40,696 bases of DNA from assembly GCA_937891595.1 (NCBI GenBank), contig CALATF010000012.1:1-40696 (forward strand), in the 5' to 3' direction. The stretch is from an uncultured Clostridia bacterium (lineage in GTDB: Bacteria > Bacillota > Clostridia > Christensenellales > UBA1242). Shown in pieces: positions 9,835-18,547 of the stretch. Below the pieces are notes generated by a model. The model saw only the letters and a list, made by a program, of their open reading frames with translations. It was not told the origin of the DNA and did not search any database. The translations under genes were made by a program, and so were the position numbers. Position 1 is the first letter of the stretch, and each line of letters starts with the position of its first letter.

Positions 9835-9864
9835 TTGACTAAATATCTTTATCTAATGTAAAAT
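9835..9864 (+). promoter_or_regulatory. sigma-A-type promoter for the surface protein gene
   Basis: TTGACT (9835-9840), an 18-base spacer and TAAAAT (9859-9864) form a good housekeeping promoter. It lies after the glycogen-operon terminator and about 40 bases before the TTG start at 9907, so the surface protein has its own transcript. The 9737-9834 segment is plain A+T-rich sequence. Confidence 0.65.
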
Positions 9865-9906
9865 CTACTTATATAAAAAGAAATTAAAAAAAGCGGAGGT
9901 GCAATT

Positions 9907-12900
9907 TTGAAAACGAATAAAAAAGCCATAACAATTACCATTACTTTGTTAGCTATAATAATAGCAGGCATATCAATAATCTTTTCACTTTTGTATTTGA
10001 ATAAGGATAATCAAAAAGCTATTCCTTATGTAAATCCAGTTGTAGAAAACAGAGTTTTTTTTATTGATGAAGGTTTACCAAAAATAACATTAGGTAAAGG
10101 TGATACTGCTGGTGAAATAACATGGGTAGTAGGCCAAGAAATTACAGAAGGTCTTAAAGCTTATAAATGGAAATTCTCACCTTTTAAAGTAAAAATTTAT
10201 CAAGAACTTGAGGGTTCAATAAATTTAACTTTTGCAAACCGTCAAAATATTTCGTTAATTACATCACCGGTTACTTCACAAATTGTATACGGATTAAACT
10301 TATCAAATAGCTCTTTTACAGGTGGTAAAGTTGTTTCTCAAACGGATGGGAGCGTTGTTACTGGCAAATGGTCTTGGGTAGAACCTTTAATAACTCCAAA
10401 TGCTTCGGAAGAACGTCAAAATTTTCTTGCACAGTTCACACCTGATAATAAAATGTATAAATCAAGGGTATTTGAAATTCCAGTTAAGGTTAATAAAAGA
10501 GAATTAATCATTACGCCAACATACGATCAATTTAAGTATCAAGATGAAGAAGATCCTCAATTAACTTTTCATTTAATAGGTAATGTGATTGATGAAGAAC
10601 CTAAGTTTGTTGGATCTTTACAAAGAGAACAAGGCGAAGACTTGGGCGCATACAAAATAACCATGGGAACATTAGCTCTTGTTGACGATGAAAATGGTTT
10701 ATTTAAAAAAGATAATTACGAATTAGTTTTTAATAAAAAAGCAGGTTATGATTTTGTTTTTAAAATTCAAGAAAAAGTAGTTGTTTATAGTGTTAAAATA
10801 GGCGATGTTGAACTTGTGGAAAATGAAAATATTGTTTTAAAACAATATGATGGTAAAAGCATTACTGTTCCTGTTGTGTATCATAATGTTGTTGCTAGTG
10901 AAATTTACAATTTTAGTCAAGTTTATGATAGTTCTATAACAACAAATATTAGTTATGGAAATATTATTAGCCCAGGTAATTATAAACTAGTTGTAACAAT
11001 AGGTAACTATTATTCGGAGACTTCATTTAGACCAGCAAGCTTTGAGTATAGATTTACTATTGAAAAAGCTGAATGCCCAAATAGTAATTCATTTGAAATT
11101 GCAGTCCCTCATACAAATAACATGATACTTGCTGATATCCCACTAGATAATTCTTCTGAGTATTATACATTATCTTGGAAAGATAGTTTATCTAGCCAAG
11201 TAAATGCAGGTGAAAACACATTTATCGCTGTTTATACTCCAAATAACACAATGTTATATAAATCAAAAGAAGTTGAAGTAAAAGTTATTGCAGATGCTAG
11301 CAATGTGAAAGTTCCTGTTGTGTTTAATGGTGATAATTGTGTGTCTGCTAGTTATGAAAATGGATATAATCTTTCTTATATTTCAAGTCAAAATAATGAT
11401 TATAAATTAAAAGTTAAATTTAGAGATTATTTTGGTTCTTTAGAAAATGCAGAAGATTTTACTGTTAGATATAAGTACAAACTAGATGACGGTAGTTATT
11501 CTATGGGAACTTTGGATAGTTCTTATTATAGTTTAGTATATAACGAAAATTATAATTATTCTAAAATAAGAGCAGATTTTGGTTCTGAAGTAGAATATCT
11601 TGTTTATCAATCAGATTGTAGCAATCCTAATAGTTATTTAGACTTATCATTAGATTATATATATATTAATTCAGACGGTGTTAATTTCTTAAAAAATAAT
11701 AATGCTACTTTGATTATTGATTTAAAAGTAGATTATGCCGAAAGATGGATGCGCAAAATATCTTCTACAAAAATTGCTTCTCAAATTTTGGAAAAGGTTA
11801 CTAATCAGTGGGATAGTAATATATTTTATAATAATACAGCATATTTGTATTATAGAACTGCAGATAAATCTTCAGGTGTATGCTTAGATTTTCAACAAGG
11901 CGATGTAAGAAATGTAATAGAATTAGATGTTCTAAATCAACATTATAACTTGTATTATTTTAACAAAGAAAGTTCTTTTGAAATTACTTATTATTATAAA
12001 GACGAAGTTTTGTTTAAATCAAAAGTAGCATCAAATAGCTTTGTTAATGTTGCAACAGGTAACCAATATGTAGATACCATAGGCAATGCTGTTGACTTTG
12101 ATTTAAAAGGTGTGCAAGAAATTCCAGTAGGTTGGTGTTTAGATAAAGATGGTAACGGAGTAATATATGAAAGTAATAATGCTTTTGCAAATTTTGGAAC
12201 AGATGTTAATATTTATTTAATTACTATTAAACCATTTATTGTTAAATACAGATATACAGATGCAGCCGAATCTCCAAAAATTGAAGATAAGTTAATAACT
12301 TCTGCAAAAGAATTAAAACAAGCACTTTACTGCAATGACTACTCATGGTCTGTAGCTGATGGGCAGGGCAATACTATTGGTAATAATTTAACATATGCTT
12401 ATAAATATATTATTAATGGTGTTTTAACACTTGTAAGAAATTACTATAGTGGTACATCATCTGAATTAAAAATCATATCTGCTGATGATATTATTGTGGG
12501 TAACTGGTCTAATGAAAGATTTAATACAAACGAATCAGAAAAATATTACTTTAATGTAAATAAAGACGGAAGCTTTGTTTTATATTTGTCAGGATATGAA
12601 AGGGATATGAAATTTACTTATTATTATAGCGGATTAGTTTATAAAAATTATGAAAGTGAATACGATGCAAGATATAAACTAAGGATTTTAAACGATAATG
12701 GCGAAGCGACTGATGCTTATTATGATGGTTATACTTATTTAAATAAAAATAGATTAGTTTTTGATGATTTTTTACAAGAATATGTGTATATAAATGAATT
12801 AGGTATTAATGTAAAAGCTGGTTCCTATCATCTTTATTCTACCGAAAGTAATTTTAAAGTAATTAATTTCATTACAAAGCAAAGTATTAGTGATAGTAAT

Positions 12901-13779
12901 TTTGTTAATAAAATTATTTTGTTAACTGGTGATGATTTGCTTTTAAGTGATAAGTTATTATTAAATAATGTATTTACAAATACTAATTCATTACATTTCT
13001 ATAAAGACTTAGTAAAATTAGAAAAAATAGAAATTATAAAGGAAAGTATATCTATTGATGGTATAACAACTAATTTCTATTATTTAGATTTTAGCAATTT
13101 TGAAACTTTATCTAATATTTATGTTTTAAATGAAGAAATTGTAAGCGCTGGAGAAAATAAAAATATAACATATATTAATGCAAAAATTCATTTATTAAAT
13201 AATACAACCCAAACAATAAGACTTCATGATAGGGTTGAAAATAAGGCATTTATTCATTTATTTGAAAGTTATATTGAAAATAATAAACTAGAAAGTTATG
13301 ATGTATGGAAAATTTTAGGCTTTAAGTTAAAAGCTATAGTTGCAAATGGTGATGGTACAACTGAATATGAAAAATATTTTATGAATGATTCTTTATCTAA
13401 ATTAAATTATTCAAAGATAGAAAGTATAATTGCAGAAGCTTTAACATTAGGTGTTGATGTAGATATATATCCTATAATACAAACAAGTAATGACAAAGTT
13501 TCTTGTGCTGGACTTATAAATAAAAATTTCTCTGTAACTTATACTTTAGATGGTCAGGGAACAACTATATCTTATCCAAGAACAATATGGTTTGATGAAG
13601 ATGGGTATTATAATTGTAATTCAGATAATGATATAGCTTATAAATATGGTAAATTTTCTTATGATGAAAAAACAAAAACTGGTTACTTTTATGAAGGAGT
13701 GCTTAATGGTGTTTTTGTATTAAAAGATAATGGAAATATTGTTCATAATGGTATAGAATATATATTAGATATTGAATAA
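9907..13779 (+). CDS. large N-terminally anchored surface protein with MBG/Ig-like repeats
   Basis: A 1290-residue protein starting with KTNKK and a ~25-residue hydrophobic segment (residues ~8-30, TITITLLAIIIAGISIIFSL), which acts as a signal anchor or uncleaved signal peptide. The rest is hydrophilic, predicted beta-rich, and unusually rich in Tyr, Asn, Ser and Asp. Between residues ~150 and ~470 there are related segments (W-x-x-x-L..NA.x.NxFxAxYTPxNxMxYKS followed by a KVNKRELIITPTY-like strand) resembling MBG/bacterial Ig-like repeats found in Firmicutes surface proteins. No LPXTG sorting signal or second membrane segment is visible at the C terminus. GGAGGT at 9895-9900, 6 bases before the TTG, fixes the start. 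It has its own promoter and terminator. Its role is unknown; adhesion or cell-wall contact is inference only. Confidence 0.75.
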   Translation: MKTNKKAITITITLLAIIIAGISIIFSLLYLNKDNQKAIPYVNPVVENRVFFIDEGLPKITLGKGDTAGEITWVVGQEITEGLKAYKWKFSPFKVKIYQELEGSINLTFANRQNISLITSPVTSQIVYGLNLSNSSFTGGKVVSQTDGSVVTGKWSWVEPLITPNASEERQNFLAQFTPDNKMYKSRVFEIPVKVNKRELIITPTYDQFKYQDEEDPQLTFHLIGNVIDEEPKFVGSLQREQGEDLGAYKITMGTLALVDDENGLFKKDNYELVFNKKAGYDFVFKIQEKVVVYSVKIGDVELVENENIVLKQYDGKSITVPVVYHNVVASEIYNFSQVYDSSITTNISYGNIISPGNYKLVVTIGNYYSETSFRPASFEYRFTIEKAECPNSNSFEIAVPHTNNMILADIPLDNSSEYYTLSWKDSLSSQVNAGENTFIAVYTPNNTMLYKSKEVEVKVIADASNVKVPVVFNGDNCVSASYENGYNLSYISSQNNDYKLKVKFRDYFGSLENAEDFTVRYKYKLDDGSYSMGTLDSSYYSLVYNENYNYSKIRADFGSEVEYLVYQSDCSNPNSYLDLSLDYIYINSDGVNFLKNNNATLIIDLKVDYAERWMRKISSTKIASQILEKVTNQWDSNIFYNNTAYLYYRTADKSSGVCLDFQQGDVRNVIELDVLNQHYNLYYFNKESSFEITYYYKDEVLFKSKVASNSFVNVATGNQYVDTIGNAVDFDLKGVQEIPVGWCLDKDGNGVIYESNNAFANFGTDVNIYLITIKPFIVKYRYTDAAESPKIEDKLITSAKELKQALYCNDYSWSVADGQGNTIGNNLTYAYKYIINGVLTLVRNYYSGTSSELKIISADDIIVGNWSNERFNTNESEKYYFNVNKDGSFVLYLSGYERDMKFTYYYSGLVYKNYESEYDARYKLRILNDNGEATDAYYDGYTYLNKNRLVFDDFLQEYVYINELGINVKAGSYHLYSTESNFKVINFITKQSISDSNFVNKIILLTGDDLLLSDKLLLNNVFTNTNSLHFYKDLVKLEKIEIIKESISIDGITTNFYYLDFSNFETLSNIYVLNEEIVSAGENKNITYINAKIHLLNNTTQTIRLHDRVENKAFIHLFESYIENNKLESYDVWKILGFKLKAIVANGDGTTEYEKYFMNDSLSKLNYSKIESIIAEALTLGVDVDIYPIIQTSNDKVSCAGLINKNFSVTYTLDGQGTTISYPRTIWFDEDGYYNCNSDNDIAYKYGKFSYDEKTKTGYFYEGVLNGVFVLKDNGNIVHNGIEYILDIE

Positions 13780-13784
13780 AAATA

Positions 13785-13820
13785 AAAAAAACAAAAGGCA
13801 AATAGACCTTTTGTTTTTTT
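13785..13820. terminator. bidirectional terminator between converging genes
   Basis: AAAAAAACAAAAGG (13785-13798) and CCTTTTGTTTTTTT (13807-13820) form a perfect 14-bp stem with an 8-base loop, with a T run on both strands. It serves the surface protein gene on the plus strand and the ABC transporter operon on the minus strand. Confidence 0.85.
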
Positions 13821-13872
13821 TAACGCATAAAATTAGTTGCTTTAATTTTATTTATTATTTTATGTACAAAAG

Positions 13873-15651
13873 TTATTGTTTATTTTTAATATTTTCGTTA
13901 GATTGTAATTCTTCTAAAGTACTATCGTCAAAATCTATTGAATTAAGTATTACTTTGTTTTGCATTTTAATTAAATGGTCAGCTTTTTTAATAACTCTAT
14001 CATCATGAGAAACAACAATAACAATAGCATTTTTACGCAAAGCTCTAATTTGATTAATAACATTTGTAGCGTTTTTTGCATCTAAATCATTTGTTGGTTC
14101 GTCAAAAATATAAATATCAGCAGGCTTAAGTAGACCTCTTGCTATGCAAACCCTTTTCTTTTCGCCACCCGAAAGCATATTTTCTAAATTTTGTTGTTTT
14201 TCCTCATTAAATTTGCGGTTATATAGTTTTTCCATAGAGAATAAATCTATAATATCTTTTGTATTTTTATAAATTTCTCCGTCTGGGTATAGTACATTTA
14301 ACTTGACGTCTCTATTAAATATGTAAGGACTTTGCATGGTTACAGACATTTTATCTGATATTAAATATGCTGTTTGTAATTTATGCTTATCATTCAAAAT
14401 TATGTCGCCACTTAGTTTTTCAGTTAATCCACATAACACTTTCATTAGGGTAGATTTTCCGCAACCGCTTTCGCCATAAATAACTGTCATTTTGCCTTTT
14501 TCAAAGCGCATATTTACGTCTTTTATTTTAAAGATGTCGCCGTTTTGTATGTTAATGTCTTTTAATTCTATTGAGGTAATTTTTTTACATTCTAAATTAT
14601 TTATAGGTAATAAATCTTCTGTATTTGGTTTAATTTCGTATAGTCTGTTAATTTTTACACTGCATTGAACCCATCGGGTAGAAAAGTACCCAATAGTTTT
14701 AACGGGACTGAATATTGTAGAAATATAGTTAGTTATAACAACAATACTACCTACAACCATTGTTTTTTCCATAATTTTATGAGCACATAAAAATATAATG
14801 CCAAAAGTACAAGCTACTTCTATAAACCTTACGATTGTCCAGTATATAACTCTTAAATTAACTTGCTTTTTTTGTTGAACATAAAAGTCTTCTATTTTTT
14901 TTCTAAAAATATTTTCTTCATATAACATTGACTTATATAAGTTTATAATAGGTAAATTAGTTATTGAGTTTGATATTGTGTTTGAAACAGCTGACTTTGT
15001 TTTTTCTGTTTTGACTGCTATGTTTCTTTCTATTTTTGTTCTAAAAATAACACAAACGCAAACAAGTAATAAACTTAATAAAATAAATGGGGCAAGTTTA
15101 ATATCTATTAAACTAATATATATAAAAGCAATTATCCCTGAAAAAACTCCTGGTAAAATGTCTGAAAGTAAGTCATTAACAATATTTGTTATGTATTCTG
15201 GACCTTCGTTCATTCTATATAATGCGTCGCCGTCAGTCATTTTTAAGTCCATGTTTTTACGAGGTTTAATTAGCCACTTATAAGTTTCAGTTCGCATGTT
15301 GCAAACAACACGTTTAATTAACTTTTCCATACTTAACGAATATTGAGTGTTAAGTGTTTTCATTATGTATGTAATTATTCCTGCAACAGCAATTACTGTG
15401 ACATAGCTTATACTATCATCTATTTTAAAGCCGAAAAACACCACTGTTTCGCCGGATAGCTTAGATATGATTAAACTTATCATCTGTGTTGGAATAAGCG
15501 CCGCAGCGCTTGTTATAAAGCCTAAAATCATTAGTGCAAAGAAATGAATTTTATTTTTCCTTGTCATTACTTGCCACATTAAGGCCAGTGGGTTTTTATT
15601 TTTTTGTTTAAATTTATCTTCTTCTTTTGTTTTATTAACATATATGCTCAT
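13873..15651 (-). CDS. ABC exporter, fused permease and ATPase
   Basis: A 592-residue half-transporter of the exporter type: an N-terminal domain with about six membrane helices (residues ~25-330) followed by an ATPase domain with Walker A GESGCGKST (~390), the signature LSGGEKKR (~493), Walker B IYIFDEPTND, and the H-loop VVSHDD. The substrate cannot be predicted; a single half-transporter would act as a homodimer. The start ATG is preceded by AGGAAAA. It follows a flavodoxin-like gene by 30 bases in one operon and ends at the bidirectional terminator at 13785-13820. A lipid, peptide or drug could be the cargo; the flavoprotein neighbour gives no firm clue. Confidence 0.88.
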   Translation of the reverse strand: MSIYVNKTKEEDKFKQKNKNPLALMWQVMTRKNKIHFFALMILGFITSAAALIPTQMISLIISKLSGETVVFFGFKIDDSISYVTVIAVAGIITYIMKTLNTQYSLSMEKLIKRVVCNMRTETYKWLIKPRKNMDLKMTDGDALYRMNEGPEYITNIVNDLLSDILPGVFSGIIAFIYISLIDIKLAPFILLSLLLVCVCVIFRTKIERNIAVKTEKTKSAVSNTISNSITNLPIINLYKSMLYEENIFRKKIEDFYVQQKKQVNLRVIYWTIVRFIEVACTFGIIFLCAHKIMEKTMVVGSIVVITNYISTIFSPVKTIGYFSTRWVQCSVKINRLYEIKPNTEDLLPINNLECKKITSIELKDINIQNGDIFKIKDVNMRFEKGKMTVIYGESGCGKSTLMKVLCGLTEKLSGDIILNDKHKLQTAYLISDKMSVTMQSPYIFNRDVKLNVLYPDGEIYKNTKDIIDLFSMEKLYNRKFNEEKQQNLENMLSGGEKKRVCIARGLLKPADIYIFDEPTNDLDAKNATNVINQIRALRKNAIVIVVSHDDRVIKKADHLIKMQNKVILNSIDFDDSTLEELQSNENIKNKQ

Positions 15652-15681
15652 AATAATTTTTTCCTATATCTTTTAAATTTT

Positions 15682-16197
15682 TTAAAAGGAGTTAATGCTA
15701 TTTATAATATTTTCAATTTGATTTAAATTATATTCTAAATCTTGTTTATTCAATGCTTTAATGGAATAACTTTTGATTTTATTAAATTTTAAATATTTTA
15801 CTATGTTTTCTGTTGCATTGTCTAATTCGTGTAATGTTAAATTTTCATCACCTCCACCGATATAAATAAAGGATACTTTTTTATTTGCAATACCCGGGTG
15901 TCTATAAAAAGGGTGGAGTCTATCAAAAAAGTTTTTAGCAAAGCCGGAAAAATTTCCAAAATAGTTTGGTAAAATAAAAATAATATGGTCAGCTTGTTTT
16001 AGTTGTTCATAAATTTGCAACATGTCATCTTTTATAGCACAAGTTGGGGAGGAGTCACAATATAAGCAACCTATACAATTTTTAACATTGTAGTTACGTA
16101 AAATAATTTTTTTACTATTTTCTAAATTTTCATTTAAAATACTTGCTATTTGTTCTGAGCAACCATTCCTATTACTTAACGAAATTATTAATTTCAT
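15682..16197 (-). CDS. flavodoxin-like NAD(P)H-dependent FMN reductase family protein
   Basis: A 171-residue flavodoxin-fold protein of the NADPH-dependent FMN reductase group. It begins with the FMN-phosphate loop ISLSNRNGCS, has a C-x2-C-x2-C type segment (NCIGCLYC, then SSPTC, around residues 40-52) common in iron-sulfur flavoprotein relatives, and the conserved ILPNYFGNFSGFAKNFFDR region that binds the flavin. It probably reduces a quinone, nitro compound or similar acceptor in the cytoplasm; the substrate is unknown. CAGGAGA just upstream of the ATG gives a strong ribosome binding site. It is the first gene of an operon with the ABC exporter. Confidence 0.82.
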   Translation of the reverse strand: MKLIISLSNRNGCSEQIASILNENLENSKKIILRNYNVKNCIGCLYCDSSPTCAIKDDMLQIYEQLKQADHIIFILPNYFGNFSGFAKNFFDRLHPFYRHPGIANKKVSFIYIGGGDENLTLHELDNATENIVKYLKFNKIKSYSIKALNKQDLEYNLNQIENIINSINSF

Positions 16198-16266
16198 GTT
16201 TTTTCTCCTGTTATTTTATTTTTTAATTTTTATTTTATTTTTTTTAACATATTAAATTATGAAATA

Positions 16267-16294
16267 ATTATAGTTTCTAATTGTAAAACTTGCA
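16267..16294 (-). promoter_or_regulatory. candidate promoter for the flavoprotein/ABC operon
   Basis: On the minus strand TATAAT (16267-16272) matches the -10 consensus and lies 16 bases after TGCAAG (16289-16294), a weak -35. It is about 70 bases upstream of the flavoprotein start. The remainder of 16198-16333 is A+T-rich without a coding signal. Confidence 0.45.
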
Positions 16295-16333
16295 TTATTT
16301 TTTGTTATATCTTAATTTGACTAATTAAATCAG

Positions 16334-16459
16334 CTAGTTCTTTTGTAATAGTTTAGGGTATCTTTCATTTTCATTATATCTCTTATGATCGGTCCCGGGA
16401 ATATAACCCCAAGTATTAGAGTCGCCATAACATAGTATTCTTATCACATTACAACTCAT
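16334..16459 (-). pseudogene. truncated 5' end of an SGNH/GDSL hydrolase gene
   Basis: A 41-codon frame on the minus strand (ATG at 16457-16459, TAG at 16334-16336) encodes ILCYGDSNTWGYIPGT near its start. GDSNTWG is block I of SGNH/GDSL esterases, with the catalytic Ser in GDS, and the following KRYNENERYPKLLQ-like segment also fits the family. The normal protein is ~200 residues or more, so only the first fifth remains and blocks III and V are missing. No ribosome binding site is obvious. It lies just 14 bases downstream of the frameshifted triphosphatase gene, showing this stretch is decaying. Confidence 0.7.
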
Positions 16460-16472
16460 GTTCAAAATAATC

Positions 16473-17002
16473 TTAATTCCATAAGTTTTTGTTAATAAAT
16501 TTAGTTAATGCCATTATAAAAGCATATTCTGTTAAATCTATTCTATTAATGGCATTAGTGTTAATAGCTGAATGCCACCACCTTTTGTATGACGTTCGTT
16601 ATCTTCTGTAAAAATTTTATTCATTACTTGGTTTAAATCTGTTTTTATTATTTCATCTACATATTTTTGTGGAACAGGAAAGGATGGGCTTGTCCCAACG
16701 CTTTCTTTGTTATTGTCTGAAATAATTGCAACGTTAGTAATAGTCCACGTATTAAAAAAGTTATTTATTCCACTTTCTATTGATAGATATAAATCAGCTT
16801 GAATATTATTTTGCTTTGCATAAAGTTTTAAGTTTTTAATTCTATTTTTTGCGCCTTTGTAAATAGCTTGATTTACTGGTTGTTCGCTAACTTCCGAAGG
16901 AACAGTAATGCCTGAAATTTCAATATTACTATAATATCTTGATAGAGCCCTTTTAGCCCCTTCAATTTTTGCTTGGTTTTTAGTAGCAATTAATATTTTC
17001 AT
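16473..17002 (-). pseudogene. frameshifted inosine/xanthosine triphosphatase (YjjX/DUF84)
   Basis: The N-terminal part (residues 1-~147 from the ATG at 17000-17002) is a DUF84/YjjX non-canonical purine NTPase: MKILIATKNQAK start, the ...TVPSEVSEQP segment, SIESGI, and GTSPSFPVP. After the family motif GGGIQLLT the frame runs into a stop at 16538. Shifting frame at about 16556-16559 restores a typical family C terminus (NAINRIDLTEYAFIMALTKF) that ends at a TAA at 16473-16475. The spacing fits loss of one base. The enzyme normally hydrolyses ITP/XTP to protect nucleic acids. The gene is either recently inactivated, still partly functional since the active site lies upstream, or carries a sequencing error. 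AGGTGAT upstream gives a good ribosome binding site. Confidence 0.8.
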
Positions 17003-17895
17003 TTTATCACCTATTACAAATTATATCAAAATTACAAATTAAAACAAATAAAAAACTAAATTAGTATCAATCTCGTTATGTTGATTATAAAAGCAAAAGT
17101 TAAAAGGTTATTGCTAACAAAAAAATTGTTATCTTTATATAATTTTTTTGCAAAGGAATGTAGAATTTTTGTGTTTTTAAGAGTAATGCGCATATATTTA
17201 ATAAAAAATGCAATTTTTAATTAATCATAAATCTGTAGATTAAGAATTGTTAAAAAGCATTTAATTAAAAAATAAGTTTTTTGGTAAATATTATTAGACT
17301 CAAAAATAAATTTTATATGTTCATTGCATTCTTTTACAAATGAATTATTGCATCTTATAATTTTTTAAATATATAAGCTTTTTGTTTTATTTAATTGAAG
17401 ACAAATTTATTGATTTTTATAAATATTAATAAATGTTTAAATGTGTCAACTTTACGACAATATATAAATTATAGAATGTTTAACAATTTTTATTAAAAAA
17501 TATTAGTACTCCTAAAGATTTTTAATTGTGTATTGTATTAGAATAACTATTTTGCTTAAAATTAATTTAATATTTATTTTAAAACGCATTAAATAACTAA
17601 AAAAGAAATGATAAATTAAATCTGTATAGTTTTTAGTGTGAATAAATTAAAGAAATTAAGTATAAAAAACAGTTTGTAATTAGGTGTATGTAAACTTAAT
17701 TCTTTAAGGCTTAAAAATTCTGATAATTGTTCGCTACGAATTAGGTGAAACTCTATGGAAGTTTTAGTTTTGATTATAATTGATGCAAAACATAGCTCAA
17801 ACTGTCGGATTATAAAGGTAACCAAAGAGTTTATGTGCTTGCCTTTCGAATTAAAATACGAACAATTTTTCTGTAGGGTTCGAATTCTCTATTGT
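17003..17895. other. gene-free A+T-rich spacer
   Basis: About 0.9 kb with very high A+T content and frequent stops in all frames. I see no convincing coding region, tRNA or repeat. Short open frames on the minus strand around 17616-17825 lack a ribosome binding site and family features. A GGTTCGAATTC string at ~17878 resembles a tRNA T-arm but has no matching acceptor stem or anticodon arm. Confidence 0.5.
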
Positions 17896-17947
17896 CGGAG
17901 TGGAGAACTCTGCTAACTTTAATGTGTGGCAAAACTGCGACAAAAAC
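17896..17947 (+). repeat. 5' module, copy A (direct repeat of 18019-18070)
   Basis: Starts with CGGAGTGGAGAACTCTG and continues to GGCAAAACTGCGACAAAAAC. The same layout recurs without gaps at 18019-18070 (CGGAGTAGAGAACTCTG ... GGCAAATTTGTGGCAAAAAC). The second copy runs directly into the small gene at 18047; the first copy is followed by unrelated sequence, so it looks like a truncated 5' end of another copy of the same gene. Confidence 0.6.
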
Positions 17948-18018
17948 GGGTCCCACCAGGGTAACGATAAAGGGGGCGTGTGTAACGTAAAACGAATCTC
18001 GATTTAAGGTTTAAATGC

Positions 18019-18070
18019 CGGAGTAGAGAACTCTGAATACTGCGAAATGAGGCAAATTTGTGGCAAAAAC
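18019..18070 (+). repeat. 5' module, copy B
   Basis: The partner of the 17896-17947 repeat, offset by 123 bases; the first 17 bases differ at one position. It overlaps the start of the small open frame at 18047. The conserved CGGAG...CTCTG ends can pair, leaving a 7-base loop, so the module may be a structured leader. Confidence 0.6.
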
Positions 18071-18394
18071 ACACAAAACCCTCTTGAAACATATCAAAAT
18101 AGTACAAATTCAACTCTAAACACTACAAAAGACCAATCGGTTCCAGAGAAGACTGAATATGATGATTACATAGTCAAACAAGCAAAGAAACTCTACAAAA
18201 ACCAAAAAGTCAGCCTAGAAGAAATCAACCTGCGCTATGACGCTTTAAAACGAAAAGAAATGTTCAAAGAAATCACAGACATAAAATTCAACACCTTCGT
18301 AGCCTATCGCCATCTCATCGCCATAGCCATCACCTTTGAAAACGACCACCGCCTCAATGTAGACTACTACCTAAAAAAGTATGGGTTGTTTTAA
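18047..18394 (+). CDS. small protein of unknown family, member of a locally repeated module
   Basis: A 115-residue frame without recognised domains. The first ~45 residues are Asn/Thr/Gln rich and low in complexity; the rest is Lys/Glu-rich and predicted helical, ending in YLKKYGLF. I see no Shine-Dalgarno sequence before the ATG at 18047, so translation is unproven. G+C content is higher than in neighbouring genes, with GCC, ATC and CTC codons, suggesting foreign origin. The 3' two-thirds (18202-18394) recurs at 19232-19424 at an exact offset of 1030 bases with no indel and mostly synonymous changes, which argues that the protein sequence is under selection. I do not know its function. Confidence 0.45.
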   Translation: MRQICGKNTQNPLETYQNSTNSTLNTTKDQSVPEKTEYDDYIVKQAKKLYKNQKVSLEEINLRYDALKRKEMFKEITDIKFNTFVAYRHLIAIAITFENDHRLNVDYYLKKYGLF

Positions 18395-18517
18395 AAATTG
18401 AAACATAATTAGTCGGTCAAGTATGGACTTTGAAATTGAAGTGTGATAAAATTACTTTACAAATAAAATTGCTATGGAATTTATTTGTTCCCCGCTTGAT
18501 ATGTAAATATTAAGCCC

Positions 18518-18541
18518 CCTCCAATTCAAACTTTAAGGAGG
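18518..18541 (+). promoter_or_regulatory. possible SD-sequestering hairpin before the nucleotidyltransferase gene
   Basis: CCTCC (18518-18522) can pair with the Shine-Dalgarno core GGAGG (18537-18541) across a 14-base loop. The SD is ideally placed 6 bases before the ATG at 18548. The stem is only five pairs, so a regulatory role is tentative. Confidence 0.35.
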
Positions 18542-18547
18542 TAAAAT

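Noticed and set aside
9907..13779. Sortase-anchored cell-wall protein
   Set aside because: No LPXTG motif, C-terminal hydrophobic segment or positive tail; anchoring appears to be N-terminal.
17870..17900. T-arm-like GGTTCGAATTC, possible tRNA
   Set aside because: No T-stem pairing on both sides, and no acceptor stem, D-arm or anticodon arm in the surrounding 80 bases.
17616..18113. Minus-strand short open frames at 17616-17825 and 17919-18113
   Set aside because: No ribosome binding site or family features; the second is antisense to the repeated module and small gene.
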